Source: Alopecurus myosuroides
Taxonomy: Eukaryota > Streptophyta > Magnoliopsida > Poales > Poaceae
Direction of reading: 5' to 3'
NCBI GenBank assembly: GCA_028641055.1
Contig: CM054060.1
Location: 205,926,445-205,990,444 of the forward strand
Length of the DNA: 64,000 bases
Below, piece by piece: positions 20,707-33,035 of the stretch. The notes beneath the pieces were generated by a model, which saw nothing but the letters and a program-made list of their open reading frames with translations, was not told where the DNA came from and ran no database searches. How positions within the stretch are numbered: the stretch's first letter is position 1; every line of letters begins with the position of its first letter. Made by a program: the position numbers and the translations under genes.

Positions 20707-21624
20707 TGAAATGGGGTGGCCCGATCTTCTCTTGTGAGCAATACAAAAATATGGTGGATGTATGGTGGATGTAAGATAACTAGTGTTTTCCTGAAAACTC
20801 TCCTCGGATAATCACCGTTGACAGTGCAACAACAATCAATCCCTTTGGATATTCTCAACTACACACTCTTGCACAACGTAATCAAAGATCATGAGGTGGT
20901 CCTGTATCCCCTTATTCCCAGAGGAACAACAGATAGCACGTAAAATTTGCAAAGGTATACTTCAACATGAATGCTTCAAGCAATACAATCTAGGGCTAGG
21001 GTTTTTGGTTTAAACTTGGTCTAATTGATGCGCATGCAGATGATAGCTATTTAAGAGGGGAGGGGTGCGGCCACAAGGATCTTGCGCAAGGACCTCCTTC
21101 CCTGACACGGACTAGACTCCTACTAGGATTCAAGATAGAATACAAACCGACCCAATAGGGGTTCGACCATGTAAGGACACACATGCCCTTGCCTACTAGG
21201 AGTAGGACTTGTGATTATGACGCATCAATATTCAATGGGGCGCCCTCCTCATCTTCCTTAATTGATTAATTGTGGAAAACATGTGTATGTTTGCTTTCGA
21301 TATTTTTAGTCTTGTTTTCCACACTTGTATGTTTGTTTTCCAGCTGGGAAACATTGTTTTCTTCATGTTCCCTCTTGTTTTCCAGCATCTCCAGCTTGTT
21401 TTCCTGCTCCTCCATGTTGTTTTCCATCTCCATGTTTGTGTTATTAATAACCCTGATCATACATAAATGCATAGACTTAGGTAGTATAAAGTTCTCATAA
21501 GCACAAACATCATATTCAATTAAGAGTGAGTTCACCTGTTGTTCTAGTAGCTTGACCCTTGATCTTGTTATTGGTCCAAGTCCCATTTCATCATGCTTCT
21601 CTTGGATAACAACCTCATCATGTG
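20707..21624 (-). repeat. Element R LTR, main part
   Basis: The minus-strand LTR runs from 53354 to 53324 and then 21624 to 20707, about 950 bp, starting TGATGAGGAC and ending ATTTCA. It encodes on the minus strand a TRSR-K tail followed by repeated ENN/ENK motifs (21266-21600), homologous to that of E1. The 5-bp flank at its start is TGTTT (53355-53359); the matching copy is lost with the truncated end. Confidence 0.7.
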
Positions 21625-22550
21625 TGATGAGGACATCCCTAGTACATTGCCACTTAAACAAGATGAAGTGAGACTTGGACCTATGACAAGGTCAAGGACC
21701 AAGCTATTACAACAACAGGTGAATTCACTCCTTATTGATTATGATGTTTGTGATAGTGAGAACTTTATACTACCTACGTCTATGCATTTATGTATGATCA
21801 GGTTTATTGATAACACAAACATGATGGTGGAAAACAACCAAGAGGAGCTAGAAAACAACATGGATATGCTGGAAAATAAGACTACAGGTGGTGAAAACAA
21901 GTGTACAATGGATAAAACAAACATACAAGATGGTGAAAATAATCATGCAAGTGTGGAAAACAACTATTAGCTTGTTATTCCACACTAAGTGAGATGGAAA
22001 ACAAGAGGAGGATGCCCCATTGAATACCAATGCGCCATATAGAAATCCTACTTCAAGTAGGTATGGTTTGTATACCATAATTGGCCCAACCCCCTAATGT
22101 GGGTCGGTTTGTATCCTCTCTTAGAGTCCTAATAGGAGTCCTAGTCCAAGAGGGATTGGTGCTTGCGCAAGGAAGCCCTTGTGGCCGCACCACCCCCCTT
22201 ATATACTCCCCTCCTGCGAGTTGTGGAGATTAGATCCAATTGAAACCAAAAGAAACCCTAGCATCTAGATTGTATTGCTACAAGCATTCATCTGGAAGTA
22301 TTACCATTGCAAAGTTGCGTGATATCTTGTTATTCCATTGGGAATAGGGGGATACAGGACCACTTGTGATCTTTGATTACTTGTGCAATAGTGTGTAGTT
22401 GAGAATATCCAAAGGGCTTGATTGTTGTTGCATCTGGCAACAGCGGCCAGCCAAGTGAGAGGTCTCAGTGTAGCACTAGTTATCACAAAATCCCGAAAAT
22501 CCACATAAAGAGAGAGAAGATCATTGAGAAGATTGGGCCACCCCATATCA
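21625..22550 (+). repeat. E1 5' LTR
   Basis: 926 bp, TG...CA. The U3 part encodes a tail containing GPMTRSRTK and ENN/ENK repeats (about 21680-21970). Many scattered differences from the 3' LTR, so E1 is clearly older than E3. Confidence 0.9.
22199..22208 (+). promoter_or_regulatory. E1 LTR TATA box
   Basis: TTATATACTC in a CCCCTT...CCCCTCC context inside the LTR, repeated in the 3' LTR at about 52972. Predicted start of element RNA roughly 30 bp downstream. Confidence 0.55.
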
Positions 22551-22553
22551 TCT

Positions 22554-22563
22554 TGGTATCAGA
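22554..22563 (+). other. E1 primer-binding site
   Basis: TGGTATCAGA, complementary to initiator tRNA-Met, three bases after the 5' LTR. Confidence 0.8.
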
Positions 22564-24082
22564 TTCTGAGGTTTACTCGGTGAGCAAAGTTTCCCTAGCT
22601 TAGTTGTTTTTATTTCCTATCCAGAAAAAGCCAAAAATATTAGGTTTAGATTTTGCCAAAGCCTAGATCAGCACCAAATTGCTGCTCTAATTGTTGTTTA
22701 TTGTTGATTTGCATATTTGTTTTCTGTTTTTAGTTTTTCATCAATTGGGGTTAGGGTTCATCTAGTCTTTTTTTCTATACCGAAAATTCTCACTAAAAAT
22801 AAGTGTTGCGAGTTGCTCTTTGTCCCTCAAATTTAGGTTTGATTCTACCATGGTCCTTGAGCCCTAAAACTCTCCCGTGGATCTCCTAGCTTGCTGCCCT
22901 AGTTGCTATCGAGCTCCTTGTTCCACTAGGATTCGATCGAGTTGATGCCGTGATCTCTACCGTGCACGCGTTTTGGTCTAAAACCCTGCCGCGCGCGCTT
23001 CCTATCGCTGCTCGGTTTCCTCTTACCGCGGTCGTTGCGCGCCTTACCGCAAACGCGTTTGGTAACACGCGCGCCCACACCACTCCTACCCGCACTCGGA
23101 GTCCGCCCCTGCCGCGGCACCAAATCGCGCAAAAGCGCTGCCGTCGCTCCCACGCTCCTAGCCACACTCGGATTCGCCCCGCGCGCATCCACCCCGCAAC
23201 ACACCCCGCGCACACTCGCCGTTTCACGCGCGCGCTGCCGTAAGCTCTCTGTCGGGCACAGTTTTTTGCACTGTTTCGCTGTCGTGGCGCACAAAAACGT
23301 GATGTTTCTCTGCCGTGAGCTAAAACTCTGCCGTGAGCTCATTTTCCATCTGTTTTTCATAGTTTTTCTTTTCTTTTTCTCCTGTTTATCTCTAGGTTTC
23401 TGTGTTGATCTTTGATAAGCCCTAGCTACAGCCATTCTACAGCAAATATTAGGTACCAAAACCCAAAGACTAGATGTTTTATTGCTCTATAGGTTGCTCA
23501 ATTTGATCAACTTTCTGTCCACTTTTCTGTTTTCCATTAATTGTTGCTCCTAGTTGATTCAAAGGCCATCGAAAAAATAAAAAAAAAATAGAGAAAAGAG
23601 AAAAAATATAAAAAATAGAAAGAGAGAAAAATCAAAAAGAGGCCGAGACGTACTATCACTAGTGGAAGCCTATCATCTTGGATATTTTGTTGACATTTGA
23701 GCAATCTTGTGCCTGTTTTCATAGAGTATTTGCTAGTGTCTTTCTAGTTCTTGCAATATCTCTTCCATATAATTGCGAAGCCACATTTGTCTCCCAGAGT
23801 GAGTGTGTTCCTTTACTGTTTTCATCACATTAAGCAGTGCATTGGAGTTGTTATTTTGGTGTTGTTAGGTTTCCCAACCAAGCCCCACCAAATACCCTGC
23901 TTTGCATTGTGATACCTGCTAGCCTGGTTATTCTCTTCTCACACTTGACACAATTTTCATTGGTACTTGTTGGTAAGTCAATCATATTCACTTTGGAACA
24001 GTAAGTGATGCACTTCTTTGCTAGTTTGAGTGAGTTGTGAGAGAGCACCACAACCCATTGATTATTTTTCACTAACCTACTA
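22564..24082 (+). other. E1 leader, non-coding
   Basis: About 1.5 kb before gag. Has a GC-rich CGCGCG-containing part (22960-23260) and an A-rich stretch (23570-23640). No supported coding region. Confidence 0.5.
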
Positions 24083-25131
24083 ATGGATTCTTCTAGTGAT
24101 GATGTTGTGCAGCAAAAGAAGGACCATGCAGGGGGAGTGAATTGGAGGGAGTATGAGGCATTGCGTGATGTGTTGACAAACCAAATGAGAGATGACCACA
24201 AGGATCTAGAGAAGTTTGTGACTGATTCTTGTGATCCCCTATATGAAGCAATGCAAGCCATGGAGAATAAAGTGGGGGAGACACATAAATTGGCCGAGGA
24301 AAATAATGAGAAAGTGACCACTATACAAAATTCTATTGCCACATTGACTACTCAACTTGCTGATCTCCAGAATTTGATTGCACAAAGACTGCCTGTTAAT
24401 GATGATGATAATGCTAGTGTGCATAGTGATGCTAATAATGGAGGTGATTGAGTGGATAACAATGGAGGCCGTGGAGTTAGAGGAGAGAGAGGCCGAGGAG
24501 AATTTCAAGGCCGAGCTAATTTTGCTCCAAGGTGTGTGCCCCTTAATGCACCCCCTGAAAATCATAGGGAGGATGATGGTTTGGGTAAACCAAAATTTTC
24601 TATCCCATCTTTCAGCTTTGATAACATGGATGTGGAGGAGTATTTTCTATGGGAGCTCAAGATTGAAAAGTTATGGCATTTGCATGAATACACCAAGGAC
24701 AGAAAAATTAAATTGGCTTCTTTTGAGTTTGATGGCTATGCTCTTCGTTGGTGGAATACTACTGTGAGAAAAAGACATGAAGATTGTGAATTACCCATTA
24801 TCACTTGGGATAATATGAAGAGAGTTATGAGGACAAATTTGTACCACCAAATTATATTCGTTCTCAATTTGATCAATTGCAACAATTGGGGAAAGGTTCT
24901 ATGAGTGTTGATGCTTATTATCAGGAGATGGAGTTGATCATGCAAAGTTCACGTGTGAGAGAGCAATTGGAGCAAACTATGCAACGTTTCCTTTCAGGTT
25001 TGAATTACAAGATCAAGGGCATTGTTAGGCATCACCAATATCATGATATGCACGAGTTATTACACCATGATAGAGAGGCCGAATCACATATCAGTGAGGA
25101 GGCCAAAATTTCAGCAAGAACAAGGGCCAGA
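24083..25131 (+). pseudogene. E1 gag, 5' part, interrupted by E2
   Basis: Starts MDSSSDDVVQQKKDH with an N-terminal coiled-coil region, then a basic Gly/Arg stretch and the gag core (NMDVEEYFLWELKIEKLW, FDGYALRWW, YYQEMELIM). Breaks: TGA at 24449-24451, and a one-base shift near 24840 that moves the frame. E2 inserted after 25131; the frame resumes correctly at 48697. Encodes the structural protein of the virus-like particle. Inactive here. Confidence 0.8.
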
Positions 25132-25404
25132 TGATGTAGCCCACCCAACTCCACCAAGTGCACCGATGACAAGATCACGCGCAAAGGACATCCAGGATAA
25201 GGTGAACTCGCTCCTCTCGCTCCATACTTTCGGTGACTTGGCGGATGGTGCGCTACCTCATGGTTCAAAACTTTGCGTGCTCAGGTTCATACCCACCACG
25301 GAGGCCCCGGAAAGCACCCAGGACGATGCGCGAGAAGATATCGAGAAGGGCGGAGAAGACGGCATCGAGTTCGGAGCACCGACGGAGAAGATAGGGTAAA
25401 AAAA

Positions 25405-25785
25405 AACCTCCCGGCCTCAGGGCCCGGCTAGGCCGGCCTCCCTCCTCCTCATGTCGGCCCCCCTCCCGAGCGAACCGGCCTCCACCCCGGCCTCGGGCCG
25501 GCCTCCTCCCCCTCCAGGCCGGGCGCCCACCCGAGAGGGCCGGCCTCCACCCCGGCCTCGGGCCAGCCCCTCCAGGCCGGCTGCCCCCTCTCCCACCTCG
25601 GCCTCGGGCCGGCCGCCCGGCCAGCCCCAGGCCGGCCCCTCCCAAGCCGGCGCGCCTCGCCCACCACGGCCTCAGGCCGGGCTCCAGGCCGGCCCCAGGC
25701 CGGCGTGCGCCTGGAGCGCCCCTCTTCCTCCACCCCGGCCTCATGGCCGGCCAGGCCGGGCCCCCAGGCCGGCGTGGTCCAAAAT
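25405..25785 (+). repeat. CCGGCC-rich minisatellite in E2 5' LTR
   Basis: At least a dozen GGCCGG words in about 360 bp, in irregular units such as CACCCCGGCCTCGGGCCGG. It sits about 50 bp upstream of the TATA box. The homologous block in the 3' LTR is 47775-48122. ORFs across it are composition artefacts. Confidence 0.85.
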
Positions 25786-25837
25786 ACACGCAAATGACGC
25801 GTTTTCGCTCCCGTTTTCACCTGCTTCAACCCCCGGC

Positions 25838-25846
25838 TATATAAGG
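25838..25846 (+). promoter_or_regulatory. E2 LTR TATA box
   Basis: TATATAAGG, conserved in the 3' LTR at 48183-48191. A strong canonical plant TATA context just downstream of the GC-rich block. Confidence 0.7.
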
Positions 25847-26339
25847 ACGACCCTGAGCTAGATCTAGGGTTTTTAGAGTTGAATTTAGAACATTTGGAGC
25901 TCAGCTCTCTTGTATCCCTCTTTGAGGAACTACTCCTACGGTGTGTACCTAGGAACGTATCAAGGCTACTCCTCCGACTTCGTCGAGGATCGTATCAAGG
26001 CACATACCAACTATTTGTCCTCTCCCCTTCGGGTTTCAGTCAAGAGTTTTCCAATCTTCCTCTCGTTAATCCTTGAGGTTCTATTGGCGTAGTGGTACCG
26101 GCTACGGGTGTGAGACGGTTTGTATCAAGGTGAGTTCAGTTGGATCGATTGTTCCGTAGGCGGCCCTCGGGGCTTAGTTGACGGGAGGTTGGATCTTTCG
26201 GTTCTTGCGATTTATCCTGATTTGTGTGTTTCCCCGCGTTCCCCCACGTTCCCCCTCGATTCCCCATCTCGTGTTCTTCGTTCGTTCTTCATCGATTCGT
26301 GAAGATCGGGCCAATCTAGGAGTCCAACTCCATATCATC

Positions 26340-26352
26340 TGGTATCCAGAGC
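26340..26352 (+). other. E2 primer-binding site
   Basis: TGGTATCCAGAGC, three bases after the LTR. It matches the initiator tRNA-Met complement with one extra C. Confidence 0.65.
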
Positions 26353-27533
26353 TAGATTGACACGAAGCCGACACCCACACCCCTTTCCATCCACCAATTT
26401 TTCTTCTATCCACCATAAATTCGAAAATTTCACAAAAATAGCCATAAAGGGATTTCGACCGATCTGTTGATTCGTTGAGTTTTTCGTGGTTTTGCTTCAT
26501 AGATTTGTTGCCAAATACCATTCCCCACCTTTTTATTCAGCCATTTTTCCCAAATTCGCCCAAATTTTTTCTTGATTTTGAAGGAATTTCGAATTTGAGC
26601 CAAAATCTCAGCTCTTCGATTTCCGGACAGATTTGGAAACTTGTTTTTCTTTGTCGTTTTTTATCCGAATTGAGTGCAACGAGTTGCCACGCGACGCCCA
26701 CGACACCATCTACGCTTCCACATCAACGGATCGCCACGACATCGAATCCCCCCGGCCGCAAGTCCGTGATCATCAATAAGATAGGTATAACTTGCTTCCG
26801 CTTGAACCACCCCACCCCATTGTGTTACTTACCTATTCGGACTAGTTCTTTTACACCGCTTGGCATCACATTTGTGGCATCAAGAGTGCGAGGTTAGCGC
26901 TTGTGAGAGATTAGCTACGAGTAGGCATTGGCACTTTGGAATCCGTGAAAAGAGAAAATAAAAAAAAAGAGAGAAAAGAGAAAAAAGAAAAATAAGCAAA
27001 GGATCGGTGCCAATTGCTTTCCATTGTAGGAACGTGTAGAATTGCGTCGCAAAAGAGAAAGAGTGACCGATTGCCACGGTGCGAATCTTGTTGCCTTTTC
27101 AAATTTGCGGGTTGAGCTAGCGTCCTCCTTGTGTTAGTGTGGCATGGAGCATTAGTCTACGTTAGGTCCATTTCGTCTTCGCTCGTCCATTGGTCGCACT
27201 AACCCCATTTTTCCCTTGCGTGTGTGTGTTCCATCATATTTCCATCCTATAGGTTTGGTTTTTGTGCTAACTTTTCTTTGATTCTTCTCCATGTTTGACA
27301 ACAAACTTTTCTTCGGTTTTGTCGATTTTTCCTCGCCACTTTCCTAACCTATTTGCCTCCCATATAAAGTGTGTGTGTTGTCGTTTGCGGTTTCTTTCGA
27401 TCTTTTTGGATTCGCTCTTGACATACCGCCCTACACCTAGGCTCGTCCACTAGCCTCAATACGACCAAAAAAGGTAACGTTGGGTAAGTGAGGCGCCCAT
27501 TTCTTCAATATCACCCTTGTGTGTGTTTTTGAG
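26353..27533 (+). other. E2 leader, non-coding
   Basis: About 1.2 kb between primer site and gag, with an A/G-rich stretch at 26940-27000. No convincing ORF. Confidence 0.5.
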
Positions 27534-28532
27534 ATGGCTAGGGAAGGAGTATTCACAAGTCCGAGCTCGGAAGACGAAGGCAATCCATTCTACAACGACA
27601 ATGCTTATGCCAACTTCGTCACCCACAATGACCACTTTCAACTCCGTGAACTCGTCAAGGACGGGTTGCAACGCTATGAGCGTCGAATCCAAGAGCAAGA
27701 GGCTCGATTGAATGATCAAATGACGCGCATCAACATCAACTTGGGTCATCTTGCCAATCGCCGTCATTCATCATCGTCCTCAAGGTCTCGTCGCTCAAGC
27801 CACCACAATCAAGATCTTCACCAACCTCGTCGCCATGACCCCATGATCGCCATGATCGCCACAACATGGAGGACGGTGGACAACCCCAACAACCACAACC
27901 ACCTCCTCCCCAACCTCAACAAGCTCCACGACGAAATTGGTATGAGGATAGCTCGCCATCACCACCACCTCGACATCGCCAAGGCCGTGGTGACCCTCTT
28001 CAACAACCGCAACGCCCGGACCTTCGACAACACCATCATCCTCCACCTCCACAAGGCCACGCTCAAGACTATGGCCACAATGATTTCGTGGAAGATGATC
28101 GTCAACATCGAAGGCCACCTAGGCGCCATGCGCGTCCCAACAACAATGACCGCCAAGAACATGATCATCCTCAACACCCTCGAGATGAACAAGTGCTTCC
28201 GCAACACCCTCGCCAAGAACAAGAACGTCCTCGACAACAACACAATGACAATGATGATAGTGAACGACGTGAAGCAAGGCTCCGTCACCGCCAACAACCA
28301 CCACCTAATGACCATCGGCGTCATCCTCCCCATCATGATCGCCACCGCCAAGACAATGAGGATGACCACTATGATGATTCACCTCCCATTTATGATGAAG
28401 ACCCCCATGAGCGCCACCATGAGCGTCCCCATCATCAACAAGAAGACAACAACATGAGTGCTCTTCGTTTCAATGTCCCCAAGTTCAATGGTGAGAATGA
28501 TCCCGAAGAATATCTTGCTTGGGCTCTCAAAG
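27534..28532 (+). pseudogene. E2 gag, 5' part, interrupted by E3
   Basis: Starts MAREGVFTSPSSEDEG with a short coiled-coil segment (LVKDGLQRYERRIQEQE). A frame change near 27840 continues as a long Pro/Gln/His/Arg-rich basic linker, then the gag core start (RFNVPKFNGENDPEEYLAW). E3 inserted after the TSD CAAAG; the frame resumes at 43299 in the correct phase. Confidence 0.75.
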
Positions 28533-31500
28533 TGTCGCACCCTGGGTTTCTAGAGGATACTCGTCGCACGAACTGGAAGTCAGGTGCTTGGATTATGGGG
28601 CAAACAAGCTCCCACGTCCCAGCTTCCTGGTAGGCCTGCGCTTATGCGCGACAACACAAGCCCTGCTTCCACCGTCGAAGTAAACTATCCGCTAGGAACC
28701 TAAAGGCACTACTGTCGACGTACTTCATAATCAAACACGCACGGTACGTCAACAGTTTGGTACGAATGATAACACAGAATGTCTCTAAGACACAAAAGAA
28801 TGAAATAAGTGCAACTGGCCTTCACTAAGGCAGAAAATATCGAATACAGTCATCCAGAGGACACATGTCCCAACATATCATTCATTACAACAGCGGAAGC
28901 AATCAAAGGGTCTGAGTACAGACAAATCCATGGCTTAAGAAGCCTGAGTAAATAAATAAAAGCGAAGCCCATCCACGTAGGTCTGGATCCTGCCCTGGTC
29001 CAGCTAACTACTCGTCTGCAGCGTCGTCGAACTCCACAAAGTAGCCATCCTGGGAAGCATCGTAGTCGTAGTAGTACTCTGCGTAAACCACAGCCCCAAC
29101 GGGGTCAGTACATCCAAGTACTGGCAAGCAAGACTCACAGTTCATCAAGGAGTTACCCGTCAACACAAGCTTAGATGCTTGGGATCAACGGAAGAAAGGG
29201 GTGATATAAAAGTTGCTGCTGGCTACTCTAACCAACTACAGAATATAACTACAAGTTCCGGCTAACAGAGAAGATAAGATCGAGGATTGTAACCAACTGA
29301 AAGATAACTTCAACCAAACCCATCCTGGATCTCGCCCCTTATCCAAAGAAGCAATCCGAGGATAACTCACACAGTTATGATAAGGTGAATCAAGTTATTG
29401 TGTGAATAACCTATTACTAGTCAAATTATTAATCATTGGGTGAAACATGATTGATCATTATGTTGAAGTTGTCCTGAGTACTTGTTAGCCAGTACTTTCA
29501 CCAAGTAATCCATAACCGCGGAAAACACGGCTTCTCGAGAAGATTATCCCTGCAGGGTTGCACCAATTTGGCCGTACACTCAAGAATAACCCGCCAGATG
29601 GGAAGCTAACCCACCAAGCGGGGTACTCTACACAACCAACCATTCCCCGCATCAAGCCCAAAGCACCTTGGGCGCACGGCTAATCGAGCCCAGAAGAAAA
29701 TGGACCCTCATAGCACTCTAAGAACGTGTCCCCCTATATGCCGACTACAAAAGTTCCACCCTGCGCTGGGCTCGCAAAAACATGCATGCGGCAAATGGAA
29801 AACACGAACTAAATGAGGCGATTTGGACGAGATGCGAATCAGGTCAAGTTGAGGGGGGCGCCCATACTCGCTTCCCAAATGCGGGTAGTGCGCTCATCAT
29901 GGATCAGTAGACAAGACCCTTTTCCTATTAGGGTCGACACTAGCAGACTCCAAAACCACTCATGGGCCTCCTGCCGGTGCCTTATCATCAAGTTATTATT
30001 ACCTTTAGCAATTAACAGGATTGATTGATTAATCATCGAGCCCCCGGTACAGATAATAAGATAGTAACAGTAGTAACCGACAACAGACTCGAGTAAAAGC
30101 AACCCTAAGCATGCTAGATAAATAACAGGCTCAAGCAATGGCTGTAGGTATGGAGGTGGTGGCAATATCAGGGCTCAAGGTATCATGTGATGGGTTCGGA
30201 GAACAAGCAACGATACATAGGGCTAGCAATAGTAGACAAAAAGATAGTATCGACAACAAGTGTGGAAAGGAACTCAATGATTCATGTGAGTGATAACTTG
30301 CCTGGCAGCTCAGTCTCGTACTGGGCTAGGTCCTGAGTAGTGGTGTCGTAAGGCTCGTCGGTACCAACGTCGTCGTCTAATCGAGAAGAAGCAAAAACAA
30401 CAACGAAGGAAGACAGGCAATCAATACATGGCATAAGTGCACAAGCATTGGATGATGCATGTCATGTTTAATAGATGCACCAAAATAACTTGCTTGTCAT
30501 GAAACACAAGTTTAAATGGATTCCATATGCAAAAGGATGCATATGGAAGCCCATGCTTGGAGTTGAATTAATTGTTCTACCACTAAGCATTAGGTGTAGT
30601 TGAATTAGTATGATGCATGCATGATGAATAACAATAACATAACAAGATTAAATGCAATTGGAATAATAATTAACAATTTAGAAAGGCATTTATCAAATTT
30701 GGAATTTTGTTACTTAAACATGGTACACAAAACAATTATTGTTTTCATCAAGCTAGGGTGTGCAAAACAAGTTACAAATTTTATATTTGAAAAGTTTATC
30801 AAATTTTAGTTGGATTACATGTTTCACAATTTGAAATTGGGCTTAGGATTAATTAATTATGAATTAAACAAAATTAAACAAGTTTTAATTGAATTAACAA
30901 GATTTAAATATTTTAGGCAATTTAAATTGTTCAAACCAGAAAACAAAATTTATATTTGAATAGAGCATTCAAAATGGGGTGAAAAACATATTTTATTTGT
31001 ATTATTTGAAAACAGTATGAATTAGTTATGAATTATTTCAATTTGCATTTGAATTATTCAAATTTGAAATTTTAAATGAATTTTGAATATTCAAAACAGA
31101 ACACAAATTGCATATTTGGAAAGATGATGAAATTTAGATCAAGTTTCATATAAAGTTTGTATTTGTTGGGTTTATAAAACAAAAGATATTGCATTTTAAA
31201 GTTTATTCCTTAATCTGCTATTTTAAATAATTAGAAAACAAAAACAGAAATTGTTTTAATCTTTTTATACGCACAGAAACACACACCCAGCCACTGCCAG
31301 GGGGGCCCGAGTGTGGCTGTGCCTACGTGGCCACATGAGTGACTGACAGGGGGCCCTCCCTGTCAGCACTCGGGAGAAAAAAGGTGGGATTTTTGCGGGT
31401 GCTGGGGTTCGAACCCAGCACCTCTCCCTCGCGTGCGCTGTCTGAACCACTGGGCTGATTCGCGTTTGTTGTCAGTAGACAACACGCAGCGAGGTTGTAT

Positions 31501-32997
31501 TTCAGTTTCGCCTACTGAACTTTCTGACGAAAACCAACGCCGCAACCTGACAGTGGAGCTAACGGCGGCGATCAACGTCGATGTGCTCGCGATTGGATGC
31601 ACTGGATGTGCCACGGGTGCACGGAGATGCAGCAGAAGAGAGAGGGGAGGGAGTGGACGCTCACCACCATGCAGAACGAGGCAGAGGCTCGACGTTGATC
31701 TGCTGACGGCGGCGTGACGCGGACAGTCGAGGACGGCGGCGGTCTCCTGCTGGCTCCCTGCGGCTGCTACGGTGTCCAATACGTCGAGGGCGAGGTGGCG
31801 GTGCTGTTCCAGGAAGCGGTGGTTGCGGAGGTGGCCTGCAACGGCGACGGGAAGGTCGGGTTCAGAAAAGCACGGCACGGTGGCCGGAAAGAAAGAGAGG
31901 ATCGCGTCGCCGATTTGATGCTCACCGGGGCGATTGAAGGTGTCCAAGGGGAAGAGGAGGTGACGGCGAGCTGATTCCTGGGCAGAGGTGGCTAGGTGGG
32001 TGACTTATGCGACGGCGCCATGACGGAGTTCAGAAGAATCGCCGGCGGGAAGGAGATACAGAGAGGGGTGGAGGTCGACGATGGAGGCGATTGACGGCGC
32101 GAGCGAGGAACCCTAGATCGTTAGGGCACAGCTAGGGGCTAGGGCACGCCTTATATAGGCCGGAGGCGCTGCGGTGGCCGCCGTGGTCGCGCGCGGTCGC
32201 CGTGGCACCGGCGGATGCTCGCCGTACGAGAGGGAGAAGGCGATTAGAAGGGGGCGCACGAATCTCAGCGCAGCGAACCGGTAAGTTGCTGCTGCGCGGG
32301 CCGGGTTGCTGCGCGCTAGGGCTAGGTGGGCTTGGGCCAAGCGGTAGATTAGGTGCTGCTGCTCGTTTTCCTTTTTATTCTTTTCTGTTTTTTATTTTTT
32401 TTGTACTTTTGCTTTTGGGGAAAAACTGTTAAGGTTTTATTTGAGAAAAATTATAGAAAAATTAAGTTAAGCTTTTTAAACAATTAGAAACCACATTGTA
32501 AACTTGGATTCCAAAAATTGAATTTTAAAATTATGGTTTGTGTTTGAATTCAAAATAGGGGATTTGAGTTTAATAAAATCTTGATAAAACATGAATAAAA
32601 TAGGGTTACCCCTAGATTAAAATTGACTTTTAGGATCACAAGCATGAGGTGAATTGTTATGTTTTCAAAAGAGTGCTGATTTGAAAATTGGTTTGAAATT
32701 TAAAAAGGTGATTTGATAATTAATGATTGAATTATTGGTTGGATTTAAAACAACAATTTAATAAGTGCAAACAAGGAATAAAAGGGTTGTTTTTATTTGT
32801 TATTTTGGTTCCAAAAGTTGTAACAGAGCAAGTATGAAACCATGTTTGAAAAAGGTTTGAATTTGAGTTGTGAAAACAGAATAAAACAGATGGAAAACAA
32901 ATGCAAACAATAAGTAAACATGATGACATGATGCATTGCTTGACATAAAACAAAGAACAAAACATTCTAGGGGTATTTTCATACTTGGGATGTTACA
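28533..32997 (-). repeat. E3 3' LTR (4465 bp)
   Basis: Same length as the 5' LTR. By eye the two differ at only three places (near 29943, 31590 and 31671 versus the matching sites), all G/A. The interior is partly very AT-rich (30600-31260), and a GC-rich transcribed part lies downstream of the TATA. Confidence 0.93.
31394..31463 (-). ncRNA. tRNA-derived module with A and B boxes in E3 3' LTR
   Basis: Identical copy of 41690-41759, in the other LTR. Confidence 0.6.
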
Positions 32998-33000
32998 AAA

Positions 33001-33013
33001 CGCCCCCCCTTGA
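33001..33013 (-). other. E3 polypurine tract
   Basis: Minus-strand CAAGGGGGGGCG just after the pol stop and three bases before the 3' LTR. Confidence 0.7.
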
Positions 33014-33035
33014 AGGAATCGCGCCCCGAGATTCC

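Larger units (their letters stand above)
18560..21624 (-). mobile_element. Element R: truncated CRM-like Ty3/gypsy retrotransposon
   Basis: Minus-strand LTR, primer-binding site, leader and start of gag. Its LTR continues at 53324-53354 after removal of E1, because E1 inserted about 30 bp inside the LTR start. The body ends abruptly near 18560 in the middle of gag, against the host gene fragments. It is related to E1 throughout (LTR-encoded tail, leader, gag). No second LTR is present in the window. Confidence 0.75.
25132..26337 (+). repeat. E2 5' LTR
   Basis: 1206 bp. The U3 part encodes a tail with APMTRSRAKDIQDKVNSLL ending at a stop at 25397-25399. The GC-rich minisatellite and TATA box follow. 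Confidence 0.9.

Noticed and set aside
25265..25861. Pro/Gly/Arg/Ala-rich ORFs on both strands in E2 LTRs (also 47632-48189)
   Set aside because: Produced by the CCGGCC minisatellite; open in several frames at once.
31394..31463. Functional tRNA gene
   Set aside because: T-arm and boxes are good, but the acceptor stem pairs at only about three positions and the anticodon arm is poor; reported as tRNA-derived instead.
31363..31947. 194-codon minus ORF in E3 LTR (also at 41659-42243)
   Set aside because: Identical in both LTRs because the LTRs are recent copies, GC-driven, and overlaps the tRNA-like module; no domain.
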